The notes below the pieces were generated by a model that was not told where the DNA came from, made no database searches, and saw only the letters and a list, made by a program, of their open reading frames with translations. A DNA stretch of 6,281 bases. Origin: an uncultured Lachnospiraceae bacterium (GTDB lineage Bacteria; Bacillota; Clostridia; Lachnospirales; Lachnospiraceae). Positions 1 through 5,869 of the stretch are shown one piece after another. Both the position numbers and the translations under genes were made by a program. The number at the start of each line of letters is the position of its first letter. Positions within the stretch are counted from its first letter, which is position 1. The stretch lies in the NCBI GenBank assembly GCA_946183625.1, contig CAMHCL010000088.1, positions 1 to 6,281 of the forward strand. The letters run 5' to 3'.

Positions 1-658
1 ATACCTTGAAGCCACTATTCTCTGCGTATTCGGTACATTTTACTATTACCTGCTTATGAACCGCTTTATCACGAACAACGCCCTTCTTGCCCACCTGCTC
101 GCGGCCAGCTTCGAACTGAGGTTTTATAAGACAGACCACCTGTCCATCCTCCACCATCAAATCATAAAGGGGTGGGAGCACCTTCGAAAGTGATATAAAT
201 GACACGTCGACGGATGCAAACTCGGCCAGTTCATCAATATCTGCAGGAGTAACATATCTGATATTGGTCTTCTCCATGCAAACAACTCTCTCATCAGTCC
301 TGAGCTTCCAGTCCAGCTGTCCATGTCCCACGTCAATGGCGTAGACCTTGGTGGCGCCGTTCTGCAGCATACAGTCCGTGAAACCGCCTGTGGACGCTCC
401 AACATCCATGCATACCTTGCCACTCAGATCAATCGGAAATGTCTCCATGGCCTTCTCCAGCTTAAGTCCGCCTCTGCTGACATACTTAAGAGTATTTCCC
501 CTGACCTCTATATTCTTTTCTTCGTCAAATGTACTGCCTGCCTTATCTTCTTTCTCGCCATCTACATATACTATGCCTGACATAATATATGCCTTGGCTT
601 TCTCTCTGGAAGGGGCAAGGCCCTTCTCAACCAGAAGTACATCAAGCCTTTTCTTCAT
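1..658 (-). CDS. tlyA: TlyA-family rRNA 2'-O-methyltransferase (3' end cut by window edge)
   Basis: The frame is open from an ATG at 658 to the left edge, giving 219 residues of a protein usually about 270 long. Residues 1-60 form an S4-type RNA-binding domain (MKKRLDVLLVEKG..., with SGIVYVDG). An FtsJ/RrmJ-like Rossmann methyltransferase domain follows. Visible motifs are YVSRGGLKLEKA (59-70), the SAM-binding loop DVGASTGGFTD (85-95), DVGHGQLDWKLR (109-120), DVSFISL (151-157) and IKPQFEAGREQVG (178-190). By alignment from memory with mycobacterial TlyA, K66, D151 and K179 match the first three residues of the K-D-K-E catalytic set; the glutamate would lie beyond the edge. Family members methylate cytidines of 16S and/or 23S rRNA using SAM. 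The complete N-terminal S4 part favours the longer TlyAII type (inference). The start overlaps the end of dxs by 17 nt, and a GAGG at 671-668, nine bases upstream, supports it. Older databases call the family haemolysin; nothing here supports that. Confidence 0.95.
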   Translation of the reverse strand, partial: MKKRLDVLLVEKGLAPSREKAKAYIMSGIVYVDGEKEDKAGSTFDEEKNIEVRGNTLKYVSRGGLKLEKAMETFPIDLSGKVCMDVGASTGGFTDCMLQNGATKVYAIDVGHGQLDWKLRTDERVVCMEKTNIRYVTPADIDELAEFASVDVSFISLSKVLPPLYDLMVEDGQVVCLIKPQFEAGREQVGKKGVVRDKAVHKQVIVKCTEYAENSGFKV

Positions 659-2549
659 ATCTGGCAGCCTCGATCACTTTATTATATATGGACTCTGCAT
701 CAAGTCCTAATTCTTCCTTCAGCTTAGAAACAGCTCCCTGCTGGACTGTTTCAGTATCAATACAGAAATGCATGATATCTGCACTCAGGCCCTCTGTAGC
801 CTTTATATAACCTATCTCTTCACCAACACTTCCGCGCCTTACATTTTCCTCAAGGATACATACCAGATCAAAACCGTTCATGGTCTCCCTGATTCTATCT
901 AAATCAAGAGGTTTTATAAAACGCAGGTTGATCAGCTCTGGCTCATAATCATATTCACTGCTTATCTTATCTCTGACCTTGACCGCAGTCTCAACCATGG
1001 AACCAACAGCCAAGAGAGCTATAGACTTAAGGTTCTTGTTACCAACAGTCTTCTCGAAATTGATAACCTCTGAATGGCCACTGAGGAACTGTACATTCTT
1101 GTCATTCAGGTCTGAATATGCAACGCCCTTGGTATATTTGATCGCAACCGGTCCTGTAGCCGTGTTAACAGCATAATCCATAGCATCCTCGAGTTCCTTT
1201 TCGCCCTTAGGAGCGATAATCTCAAGGCCAGGCATCTCTCTGAGATAGGATGTGTCATATATACCCATGTGGGTCTCACCATCTTCACCAACTATGCCCG
1301 AACGGTCTATACATATGACCACATGCAGCTTCTGAAGACATATATCATGAAGCAGCTGGTCGTAAGCTCTCTGCAGGAAGGAGCTGTAAAGCGCCACTAC
1401 AGGAATGCAGCCTGAGCTTGCCAGTCCTGCGGCAAATGTGAGTGCATGCTGCTCTGCAATGCCTACATCAAATGTCCTGTCAGGGAATACCTTCTGGAAT
1501 GCCCTGATTCCAGTACCATGAGCCATGGCTGCTGTAATGGCAACCACCTTTTCATTCTTAGTTCCAATTTCAATCAGTGATCTGGCGAATACATCTGTGT
1601 TAGTTGCTGCAGTCTTAACCTTAAGAGAACGTCCAGTCTCCGGGTTAAACGGGCCGACGCCGTGGAAATGTTCCGGATATCTCTCAGCCAGTCTGTAACC
1701 CTTGCCCTTCTTAGTCTTTACATGAACTATGACAGGCCTGTTCAGGTCAAATGCATTATTAAATATCTCTGTCATTACATTTACATCATGACCATCTATA
1801 GGGCCAATGTATGTAACACCCAAATCATTGAACATGTTGTCAGGAACGATGAGATTCTTGAGGGAATCCTTGGACCTCTTGATACCCTTGGCCATCTTGT
1901 AACCTACTTCAGGGATATTAAGAAGAGTCTTCTCGATACCGGACTTCAGTTCATTATATGGACGTCCAATACGGAACTTGGAAAGGCTTTTAGACACGCC
2001 GCCAACATTCTTGGAAATGGACATTTCATTATCATTAAGCACAATAAGACAACTGGTACTTACCTGAGACATCTGCTGAAGAGCCTCATAAACCATACCA
2101 CCTGTCATGGATCCGTCACCGATCACCGCACAGAGTTTCTCATTTGTGCCATTTAATTCCTTTGCCATAGCCATACCTACCAATGCTGATATGGAGGTTG
2201 AGCTGTGTCCAGTGTTAAATGCATCGCAATCCGACTCTGATTTCTTAGGGAAGCCACTCATGCCGCCGAAACGTCTGAGCTTATAGAATTCTTCCTTTCT
2301 GCCTGTAAGGATCTTGTGGGTATAAGACTGATGTCCAACATCATATATGATCTTATCCTGTGGAAGATCCATACACCTATGGAGAGCCATGGTAATCTCT
2401 ACAGCACCGAGATTCGAAGCCAGATGACCACCATTCTTGCTGACGCTTTCTAGTATGAATTCCCTTATCTCGCCAGCCAGCTGCTCCATACAATCAGGTG
2501 ACAGCTTCTTTATATCATTTTCTTTATTTATACTATCTAATAAACTCAT
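642..2549 (-). CDS. dxs: 1-deoxy-D-xylulose-5-phosphate synthase
   Basis: DXS condenses pyruvate with glyceraldehyde 3-phosphate to 1-deoxy-D-xylulose 5-phosphate. This is the first step of the MEP isoprenoid pathway and also supplies thiamine and pyridoxal precursors; the enzyme is cytosolic and needs thiamine diphosphate (TPP) and Mg2+. The protein has 635 residues, a normal length. The N-terminal TPP-binding domain shows HLASNLG (42-48), DVGHQ (70-74), TGHSS (113-117) and the TPP motif from GDG (144-146) to ND (172-173). The central transketolase pyrimidine domain shows DVGIAEQHA (361-369), where E366 is the cofactor-activating glutamate, and DRSGIVGEDGETHMG (415-429) with substrate-binding R416. 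The C-terminal transketolase domain spans about 505-625. All key residues I looked for are present. The ATG overlaps the ispA stop by one base (TAATG), and an AGGGAG at 2560-2555 lies inside the last ispA codons, five bases from the start. It is therefore probably translationally coupled to ispA, and its own end overlaps tlyA. Confidence 0.98.
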   Translation of the reverse strand: MSLLDSINKENDIKKLSPDCMEQLAGEIREFILESVSKNGGHLASNLGAVEITMALHRCMDLPQDKIIYDVGHQSYTHKILTGRKEEFYKLRRFGGMSGFPKKSESDCDAFNTGHSSTSISALVGMAMAKELNGTNEKLCAVIGDGSMTGGMVYEALQQMSQVSTSCLIVLNDNEMSISKNVGGVSKSLSKFRIGRPYNELKSGIEKTLLNIPEVGYKMAKGIKRSKDSLKNLIVPDNMFNDLGVTYIGPIDGHDVNVMTEIFNNAFDLNRPVIVHVKTKKGKGYRLAERYPEHFHGVGPFNPETGRSLKVKTAATNTDVFARSLIEIGTKNEKVVAITAAMAHGTGIRAFQKVFPDRTFDVGIAEQHALTFAAGLASSGCIPVVALYSSFLQRAYDQLLHDICLQKLHVVICIDRSGIVGEDGETHMGIYDTSYLREMPGLEIIAPKGEKELEDAMDYAVNTATGPVAIKYTKGVAYSDLNDKNVQFLSGHSEVINFEKTVGNKNLKSIALLAVGSMVETAVKVRDKISSEYDYEPELINLRFIKPLDLDRIRETMNGFDLVCILEENVRRGSVGEEIGYIKATEGLSADIMHFCIDTETVQQGAVSKLKEELGLDAESIYNKVIEAARYEEKA

Positions 2550-3481
2550 TAAAACTCCCTACCGGCCAGAGATTTGATCAGATTCTTCATCATGTAATAA
2601 GCTTCTCTGGATTCACTGTCCTCTTCAGGACTCTTCTTTTCAGGCTTAAGCACACTTCTGATAAGGTCTAAAGCTATATCAGTCTGTTCATTTACAAAAG
2701 CATTTGATGCCTCAATACCATGAACAGCTACATAGGTTGACTTGCAGTTACGACTGTCCTGACCTATCTCCTTGCCAAGCTTCTCCTCTGTTCCGGTGAC
2801 ATCTAAAATGTCATCTCTGACCTGGAACGCAAGACCGAGTCTGCGACCAGCTTCTTCAAGAGCAGAGATGTCAACTTTTTCGCCTGAAAGGATAGCACCT
2901 ATCATAAGTGGAGCCTCAATAAGTGCAGCAGTTTTATTTAAATATATATATTTCTGATCTTCTTCAGTTATCTCCTGTCCTGTAAGCATTACATCAGCAC
3001 TCTGTCCTCCGAGCATACCATAAATACCCGTCTTATTAAGAAGAACAGTAAATGCTTTCTCAACATTTTCATCACCAGGGCTGACTGTAAAGCTCTTGGC
3101 AGCTATCTCATAAGCATAGTTGAGCAGCATATCTCCGGACAGGATTCCCGCAGCCTCACCAAATGCCTTATGTACAGACGGCTTGCCTCGTCTGAGATCA
3201 TCATTATCTATAGCCGGAAGATCATCATGTATCAGCGAACTGGTATGGATCATCTCTATAGCAGCCATAAATGGTTCGATGACGTCCTTCTTGTATTTAT
3301 CTCTCTGCGTAAGACACTTATATGTAAGATACATAAGTGTTGGCCTGATACGCTTACCGCCTGACTTCATAGCATAGTTCATAGCCTGTCTCACCTGTAT
3401 GGCAGGACTTATCTCCATTGGAAGAAAACTAAGAACTATATCATCTATCTCACTTGTGAGTTCACTTAATTCCTTACTCAT
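2549..3481 (-). CDS. ispA: Short-chain (E)-prenyl diphosphate synthase (farnesyl/geranylgeranyl diphosphate synthase)
   Basis: The enzyme adds isopentenyl diphosphate to allylic diphosphates, making the C15 or C20 precursor for quinones, undecaprenyl phosphate and similar products. The 310-residue protein is an all-helical polyprenyl synthase. It has GGKRIRP (41-47), the first aspartate-rich motif DDLPAID (86-92) followed by NDDLRRGKP, KTAALI (183-188), the second motif DDILD (223-227), and K247 with STY in the late lysine motif. The four-residue spacing in the first motif is that of bacterial type II FPP synthases. The fifth residue before this motif, usually a bulky tyrosine in FPP synthases, is Ser81, so the product could be longer than C15 (see findings). 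An acidic stretch near residues 280-291 makes the C-terminus slightly long. The ATG overlaps the xseB stop by one base. The nearest good ribosome binding site, AGGAG at 3499-3495, is 13 bases away, so coupling to xseB translation probably matters. It could equally be named ggpps; the fold and reaction type are certain. Confidence 0.93.
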   Translation of the reverse strand: MSKELSELTSEIDDIVLSFLPMEISPAIQVRQAMNYAMKSGGKRIRPTLMYLTYKCLTQRDKYKKDVIEPFMAAIEMIHTSSLIHDDLPAIDNDDLRRGKPSVHKAFGEAAGILSGDMLLNYAYEIAAKSFTVSPGDENVEKAFTVLLNKTGIYGMLGGQSADVMLTGQEITEEDQKYIYLNKTAALIEAPLMIGAILSGEKVDISALEEAGRRLGLAFQVRDDILDVTGTEEKLGKEIGQDSRNCKSTYVAVHGIEASNAFVNEQTDIALDLIRSVLKPEKKSPEEDSESREAYYMMKNLIKSLAGREF

Positions 3482-3687
3482 TATGCTTCTTCGTCTCCTG
3501 ATAGTACCTTTATTTCCTTTTCAACACCCTCTAAGTATTCTTTACATTTTACGCTTAGTTTAGTGCCTTCACTATATAATTCAATGGAATCCTTCAGGCT
3601 TGTACCGGATTTACCCAGCTCTGCATTAATCTCCTCAAGTCTCTTCAGGGCTTCCTCTATATTAAACTCTTCTTTTTTCTCCGCCAT
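3481..3687 (-). CDS. xseB: Exonuclease VII small subunit
   Basis: XseB is the small helical subunit that packs in several copies around XseA to form exonuclease VII, a metal-independent exonuclease that cuts single-stranded DNA from both ends. With the start chosen here the protein has 68 residues, typical for the family. It shows the usual pattern of two helices: FNIEEALKRLEEINAELGKSG (8-28), then SLKDSIELYSEGTKLSVKCKEYLEGVEKEIKVL (30-62). The frame also has an ATG at 3699 overlapping the xseA stop as ATGA, which would add four residues (MRCA). I prefer 3687 because a GAGG at 3697-3694 sits six bases upstream, while the 3699 start has no ribosome binding site, and MAEKKEEF resembles usual XseB starts. 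The preferred start leaves 8 bases after the xseA stop. The stop overlaps the ispA start by one base. Confidence 0.93.
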   Translation of the reverse strand: MAEKKEEFNIEEALKRLEEINAELGKSGTSLKDSIELYSEGTKLSVKCKEYLEGVEKEIKVLSGDEEA

Positions 3688-3693
3688 GGCGCA

Positions 3694-3697
3694 CCTC
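3694..3697 (-). promoter_or_regulatory. Ribosome binding site that decides the xseB start
   Basis: GAGG overlaps the xseA stop codon and lies six bases before the ATG at 3687. The other in-frame ATG (3699) overlaps the xseA stop as ATGA but has no comparable site upstream. Confidence 0.75.
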
Positions 3698-4895
3698 ATT
3701 TTGATATTTCTATAACTTGGGAAACAATCGTACCATCATGTATGGTAACTTCTAATGTGTCATTTATCTTTACATCATTTACGGAATTGACCGGCTTGTC
3801 CTCTGAAGACAGATAACCAAATCCATTTATAAGCTTTGCGGTTGGAGACAGGCCGTTCAGTCTCTCCATATCTATAGCAAGCCTGTGCTTAAGATTCTGG
3901 AATTTATTATCCATGATATGATCCATGGAATCCTTCAGATCTGACAGGCGCTGCTGATTGTTGAACAGCTTCATCTCAGGACTGAGCTTATTTAGTACTG
4001 CATTACATCTCTCAAGCTGAATATGCAGAGATCTGAGCTTTGCTACCACTCCTCTGTCGATGGATACCTTCAGATTATCCACCTTGTTTATAGTTGACAT
4101 AATATCTGGAATTGCAAGCTCTGCAGCAGCTGAAGGAGTTGGAGCCCTAAGGTCTGCCACATAATCTGCTATAGTATTATCCACCTCATGTCCCGTTCCG
4201 GAAATGATAGGTGTATTTGCTTCATATATCGCTCTTGCTACTATCTCTTCGTTGAAAGCCCACAGGTCTTCTATAGAACCGCCGCCTCTTCCTACGATAA
4301 TTGTATCAAGGCCTAGAGTATCCAGATATCTTATACCTCTGGCTATGGTAGCTGCCGCTCCCTCGCCCTGAACCTGTGCAGGATACAGAACAAGCTGAAC
4401 ATAAGGATTTCGCCTCTTGGCTATATTCATTATGTCCTGGATAGCTGCTCCGGTTTTAGAAGTAACTATTCCCACAGACTTTGGAAATGCAGGGATAGGC
4501 TTCTTGGTCTCGAAATCAAAGAGACCTTCATCATAGAGCTTCTGCTTCAGCTTCTCAAATTCCTCATAAAGCTTTCCCTTGCCATCGTCTTCCTTAACGA
4601 TCTTACGAGCATATAGCTGATAACTGCCATCACGCTCATATACCGATACATTTCCCGTTATAACAACAGCCTGTCCATCTTCAAGACGGAACTTCAGACC
4701 GCTTGCTACATTACTTCTAAACATAACACAACGCATGGAGCCACCTTCATCTTTAATTGCAAAATAAATGTGTCCCATGCTGTGATATTTACAGTTTGAT
4801 ATTTCTCCCTTGATGGTTATACTTCGGAGAACGTAGTCACTGTCTATTAAGTTTTTTATATAGCCATTTGCCTGGCTGACTGTATATACATTCAT
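3696..4895 (-). CDS. xseA: Exonuclease VII large subunit
   Basis: XseA is the catalytic subunit of exonuclease VII, which degrades single-stranded DNA into short oligonucleotides and acts in mismatch repair and removal of damaged ends. The protein has 399 residues, within the normal range for Gram-positive homologues. Residues 1-100 form an OB-fold for single-stranded DNA (VYTVSQANGYIK, IKGEISNCKYHSMGHIYFAIKDE). The catalytic domain, about 115-260, contains FPKSVGIVTSKTGAAIQDI (137-155), the glycine-rich GRGGGSIEDLWAFNEE (202-217) and GHEVDNTIADYVADLRAPTPS (235-255). A long helical, probably coiled-coil section (about 262-345) follows, where XseB is expected to bind, and then a small C-terminal beta region (350-399). 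The start overlaps the nusB stop by four bases (ATGA). Only a weak GGA lies five bases upstream, so expression likely depends on coupling to nusB. Its partner xseB is the next gene, as in most Firmicutes. Confidence 0.97.
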   Translation of the reverse strand: MNVYTVSQANGYIKNLIDSDYVLRSITIKGEISNCKYHSMGHIYFAIKDEGGSMRCVMFRSNVASGLKFRLEDGQAVVITGNVSVYERDGSYQLYARKIVKEDDGKGKLYEEFEKLKQKLYDEGLFDFETKKPIPAFPKSVGIVTSKTGAAIQDIMNIAKRRNPYVQLVLYPAQVQGEGAAATIARGIRYLDTLGLDTIIVGRGGGSIEDLWAFNEEIVARAIYEANTPIISGTGHEVDNTIADYVADLRAPTPSAAAELAIPDIMSTINKVDNLKVSIDRGVVAKLRSLHIQLERCNAVLNKLSPEMKLFNNQQRLSDLKDSMDHIMDNKFQNLKHRLAIDMERLNGLSPTAKLINGFGYLSSEDKPVNSVNDVKINDTLEVTIHDGTIVSQVIEISK

Positions 4896-5386
4896 AATAA
4901 TCCGGATAAAATACCATTGATGAGTGGAGCTGCCTTTGGATCACAGTAAACCTTAGCCAGTTCAACTGCTTCATTTACAGCAACCTTGGCAGGTATATCC
5001 TCATCAAACTGAATCTCATATACTGCAAGTCGGAGTATTGCGAGTTCAGGCTTGCCATACCAATCAAGTCCCTTGCCGCCTGACAAGTCCTTTAAGATAT
5101 TATCTATATCAGTAATATGACCTCTGATGTCATCCACCTTTTTCTTTATATACTTGCTATCCTCTTCAGTCATTTCCTTGTCATAACCCAGATAGCCCTT
5201 TGTACCAAGCTCAAGTTCAGCAATAAAGTAAGCTTCCTCATCGCCCAGATTGTCAGCAGCCTTCTCTGTTACTGACTTACCCTCTGCTGCATCCTTTAAT
5301 ACATCAGAAGGAACCTCCTCTTCTTCCAGGAACGGAATCTGAAACAGGATTTTAAATATACATTCTCTTAATTCATGCCTTGTCAT
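4892..5386 (-). CDS. nusB: Transcription antitermination factor NusB
   Basis: NusB pairs with NusE (ribosomal protein S10), binds boxA RNA and helps RNA polymerase read through rRNA operons. The 164-residue protein is all-helical. It opens with TRHELRECIFKILFQ (2-16), the usual first helix of the family, and ends with the strongly conserved segment ILRLAVYEIQFDEDIPAKVAVNEAVELAK (117-145) followed by PLINGILSGLL (154-164). An acidic insertion-like region, about residues 20-75, makes it longer than the 131-139 residues of B. subtilis and E. coli NusB; longer forms are common in Clostridia. The C-terminal motif that usually reads F-(I/V)-N-G has leucine in place of phenylalanine (L155). The start is supported by a GGAG at 5398-5395, eight bases upstream and next to the asp23 stop; the gap between the two genes is five bases. 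The end overlaps xseA by four bases. Confidence 0.95.
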   Translation of the reverse strand: MTRHELRECIFKILFQIPFLEEEEVPSDVLKDAAEGKSVTEKAADNLGDEEAYFIAELELGTKGYLGYDKEMTEEDSKYIKKKVDDIRGHITDIDNILKDLSGGKGLDWYGKPELAILRLAVYEIQFDEDIPAKVAVNEAVELAKVYCDPKAAPLINGILSGLL

Positions 5387-5391
5387 GCTGT

Positions 5392-5775
5392 TTACTCCGA
5401 AAAATCAATACTAGATATCTTTACATTTACTGTAGAACATTCAAGGCCGGTCATAGTAAGCAGTGACTGCTTAACCTTCTCCTGAATAGCTCTGGAAACA
5501 TCTACTATGTTGTATCCAAACTTAATCTCTATGGACACATAAACCTTAAGGTTTTCCTCATCGTCAAATATAACTCTGACGCCCTTTGACAGAGAATTCT
5601 TGCCTAATTTAGCAACCAGATCTCTTGTGATATCGCCAGTAAGCTTTGATACACCGTCAACTTCTGTTACGGCAAGACCTATGATACTGGACACTACATC
5701 ATCAGCAATCTGGATATATCCACTGGATCCATCTTCATCTATAGTAAATCTGTTGTCTTTAATTGTCTCAGCCAT
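5392..5775 (-). CDS. yqhY: Asp23/Gls24-family protein (YqhY-like, DUF322)
   Basis: This small soluble protein of 127 residues belongs to the Asp23/Gls24 family. The family signature is visible as GYIQIADDVVSSIIGLAVTE (19-38), EVDGVSKL (38-45), KGVRV (64-68), VYVSIEIKFGYNIVDVSRAIQ (78-98) and VKQSLLTMTGLECSTVNVKISSI (101-123). By position before nusB it corresponds to B. subtilis YqhY, whose loss disturbs malonyl-CoA levels through acetyl-CoA carboxylase; the biochemical activity is unknown. Staphylococcal Asp23 instead coats the membrane through the anchor AmaP. The frame extends upstream to an ATG at 5820. I chose 5775 because GGAGG at 5785-5781 lies five bases before it, and because the predicted transcript begins at about 5824-5818, leaving the 5820 start almost no leader. 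This is the first gene after the recognised promoter. The accB and accC genes that precede yqhY in Bacillus are not here. Confidence 0.92.
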   Translation of the reverse strand: MAETIKDNRFTIDEDGSSGYIQIADDVVSSIIGLAVTEVDGVSKLTGDITRDLVAKLGKNSLSKGVRVIFDDEENLKVYVSIEIKFGYNIVDVSRAIQEKVKQSLLTMTGLECSTVNVKISSIDFSE

Positions 5776-5779
5776 GTCT

Positions 5780-5785
5780 ACCTCC
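5780..5785 (-). promoter_or_regulatory. Ribosome binding site that sets the asp23/yqhY start
   Basis: GGAGGT on the minus strand ends four bases before the ATG at 5775 (five from GGAGG). It is the strongest ribosome binding site in the window. It decides for the 127-residue start over the upstream in-frame ATGs at 5820, 5808 and 5787. Confidence 0.85.
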
Positions 5786-5814
5786 ATATTAAATAAAAGA
5801 GTTATCATATTAAA
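5785..5814 (-). repeat. 9-bp direct repeat in the operon leader, 21-bp period
   Basis: On the minus strand TTTAATATG occurs at 5814-5806 and again at 5793-5785. The starts are 21 bases apart, about two helical turns. Both copies lie in the predicted untranslated leader, and the last base of the second copy is the first G of the GGAGG ribosome binding site. It could be a protein-binding site on DNA or RNA, or a chance repeat in an AT-rich leader. Confidence 0.45.
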
Positions 5815-5825
5815 CTGCACACCAA

Positions 5826-5839
5826 ATTATATTATACCA
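5826..5839 (-). promoter_or_regulatory. Extended -10 promoter of the asp23/yqhY-nusB-tlyA operon
   Basis: Read leftward, the sequence TGGTATAATATAAT gives a perfect TATAAT at 5836-5831 preceded by TG one base upstream, an extended -10 for the housekeeping sigma factor. A second TATAAT overlaps it by one base at 5831-5826, so initiation could occur at two nearby sites, at about 5824-5818. No good -35 hexamer is found at 16-18 bp spacing, which is acceptable for an extended -10. The leader would be about 43-49 bases long. It stands immediately before the tightly packed gene block, so it is the probable main promoter for everything from 5775 leftward. No transcript data were available. Confidence 0.7.
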
Positions 5840-5846
5840 TATATGG
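5837..5846. promoter_or_regulatory. 10-bp perfect palindrome at the promoter
   Basis: CCATATATGG is its own reverse complement. It includes the TG and spacer base of the extended -10, directly upstream of TATAAT. A protein bound here would block RNA polymerase, so it may be an operator half or core. A short AT-rich palindrome can also arise by chance. Confidence 0.25.
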
Positions 5847-5869
5847 AGTACATTTCATATACTATTGCA

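Larger units (their letters stand above)
5776..5869 (-). other. Intergenic leader between the membrane protein gene and asp23/yqhY
   Basis: This 94-base region is the only true gap between genes in the window. It is very AT-rich and holds the extended -10, the palindrome, the 9-bp direct repeat and the asp23 ribosome binding site. No rho-independent terminator for the upstream membrane protein gene is visible, so that gene may read through into the operon. Confidence 0.8.

Noticed and set aside
157..423. Minus-strand frame of 88 codons inside tlyA in another reading frame
   Set aside because: The TlyA frame through the same bases is intact, with all family motifs; this is a shadow frame.
1..658. 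Somewhat higher GC in tlyA as a sign of transfer
   Set aside because: A hand count gives about 47% GC, only slightly above nearby dxs, and the gene sits in its usual conserved position, so there is no case for transfer.
642..658. The 17-base dxs-tlyA overlap as a possible frameshift or fusion
   Set aside because: Both proteins have normal ends and starts, and a good GAGG precedes the tlyA ATG; short overlaps are ordinary in this operon.
323..810. Overlapping plus-strand frames opposite tlyA and the end of dxs
   Set aside because: They are antisense to clear TlyA and DXS coding sequence, with no domain signature and no promoter or ribosome binding site that I could support.
1662..2156. Plus-strand open frame of 164 codons opposite dxs
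   Set aside because: It lies wholly inside the well-supported dxs gene, has no recognisable domain or ribosome binding site, and its composition is what an antisense frame of dxs would give.
5776..5820. Longer Asp23 starting at ATG 5820
   Set aside because: The extra 15 residues would cover the ribosome binding site and direct repeat, the start lies almost at the predicted transcript start, and family members do not need this extension.
5840..5861. Possible terminator hairpin after the membrane protein gene
   Set aside because: A 6-bp stem (TATATG with CATATA) and 10-base loop can be drawn, but it has little GC, no following U-tract, and overlaps the promoter.
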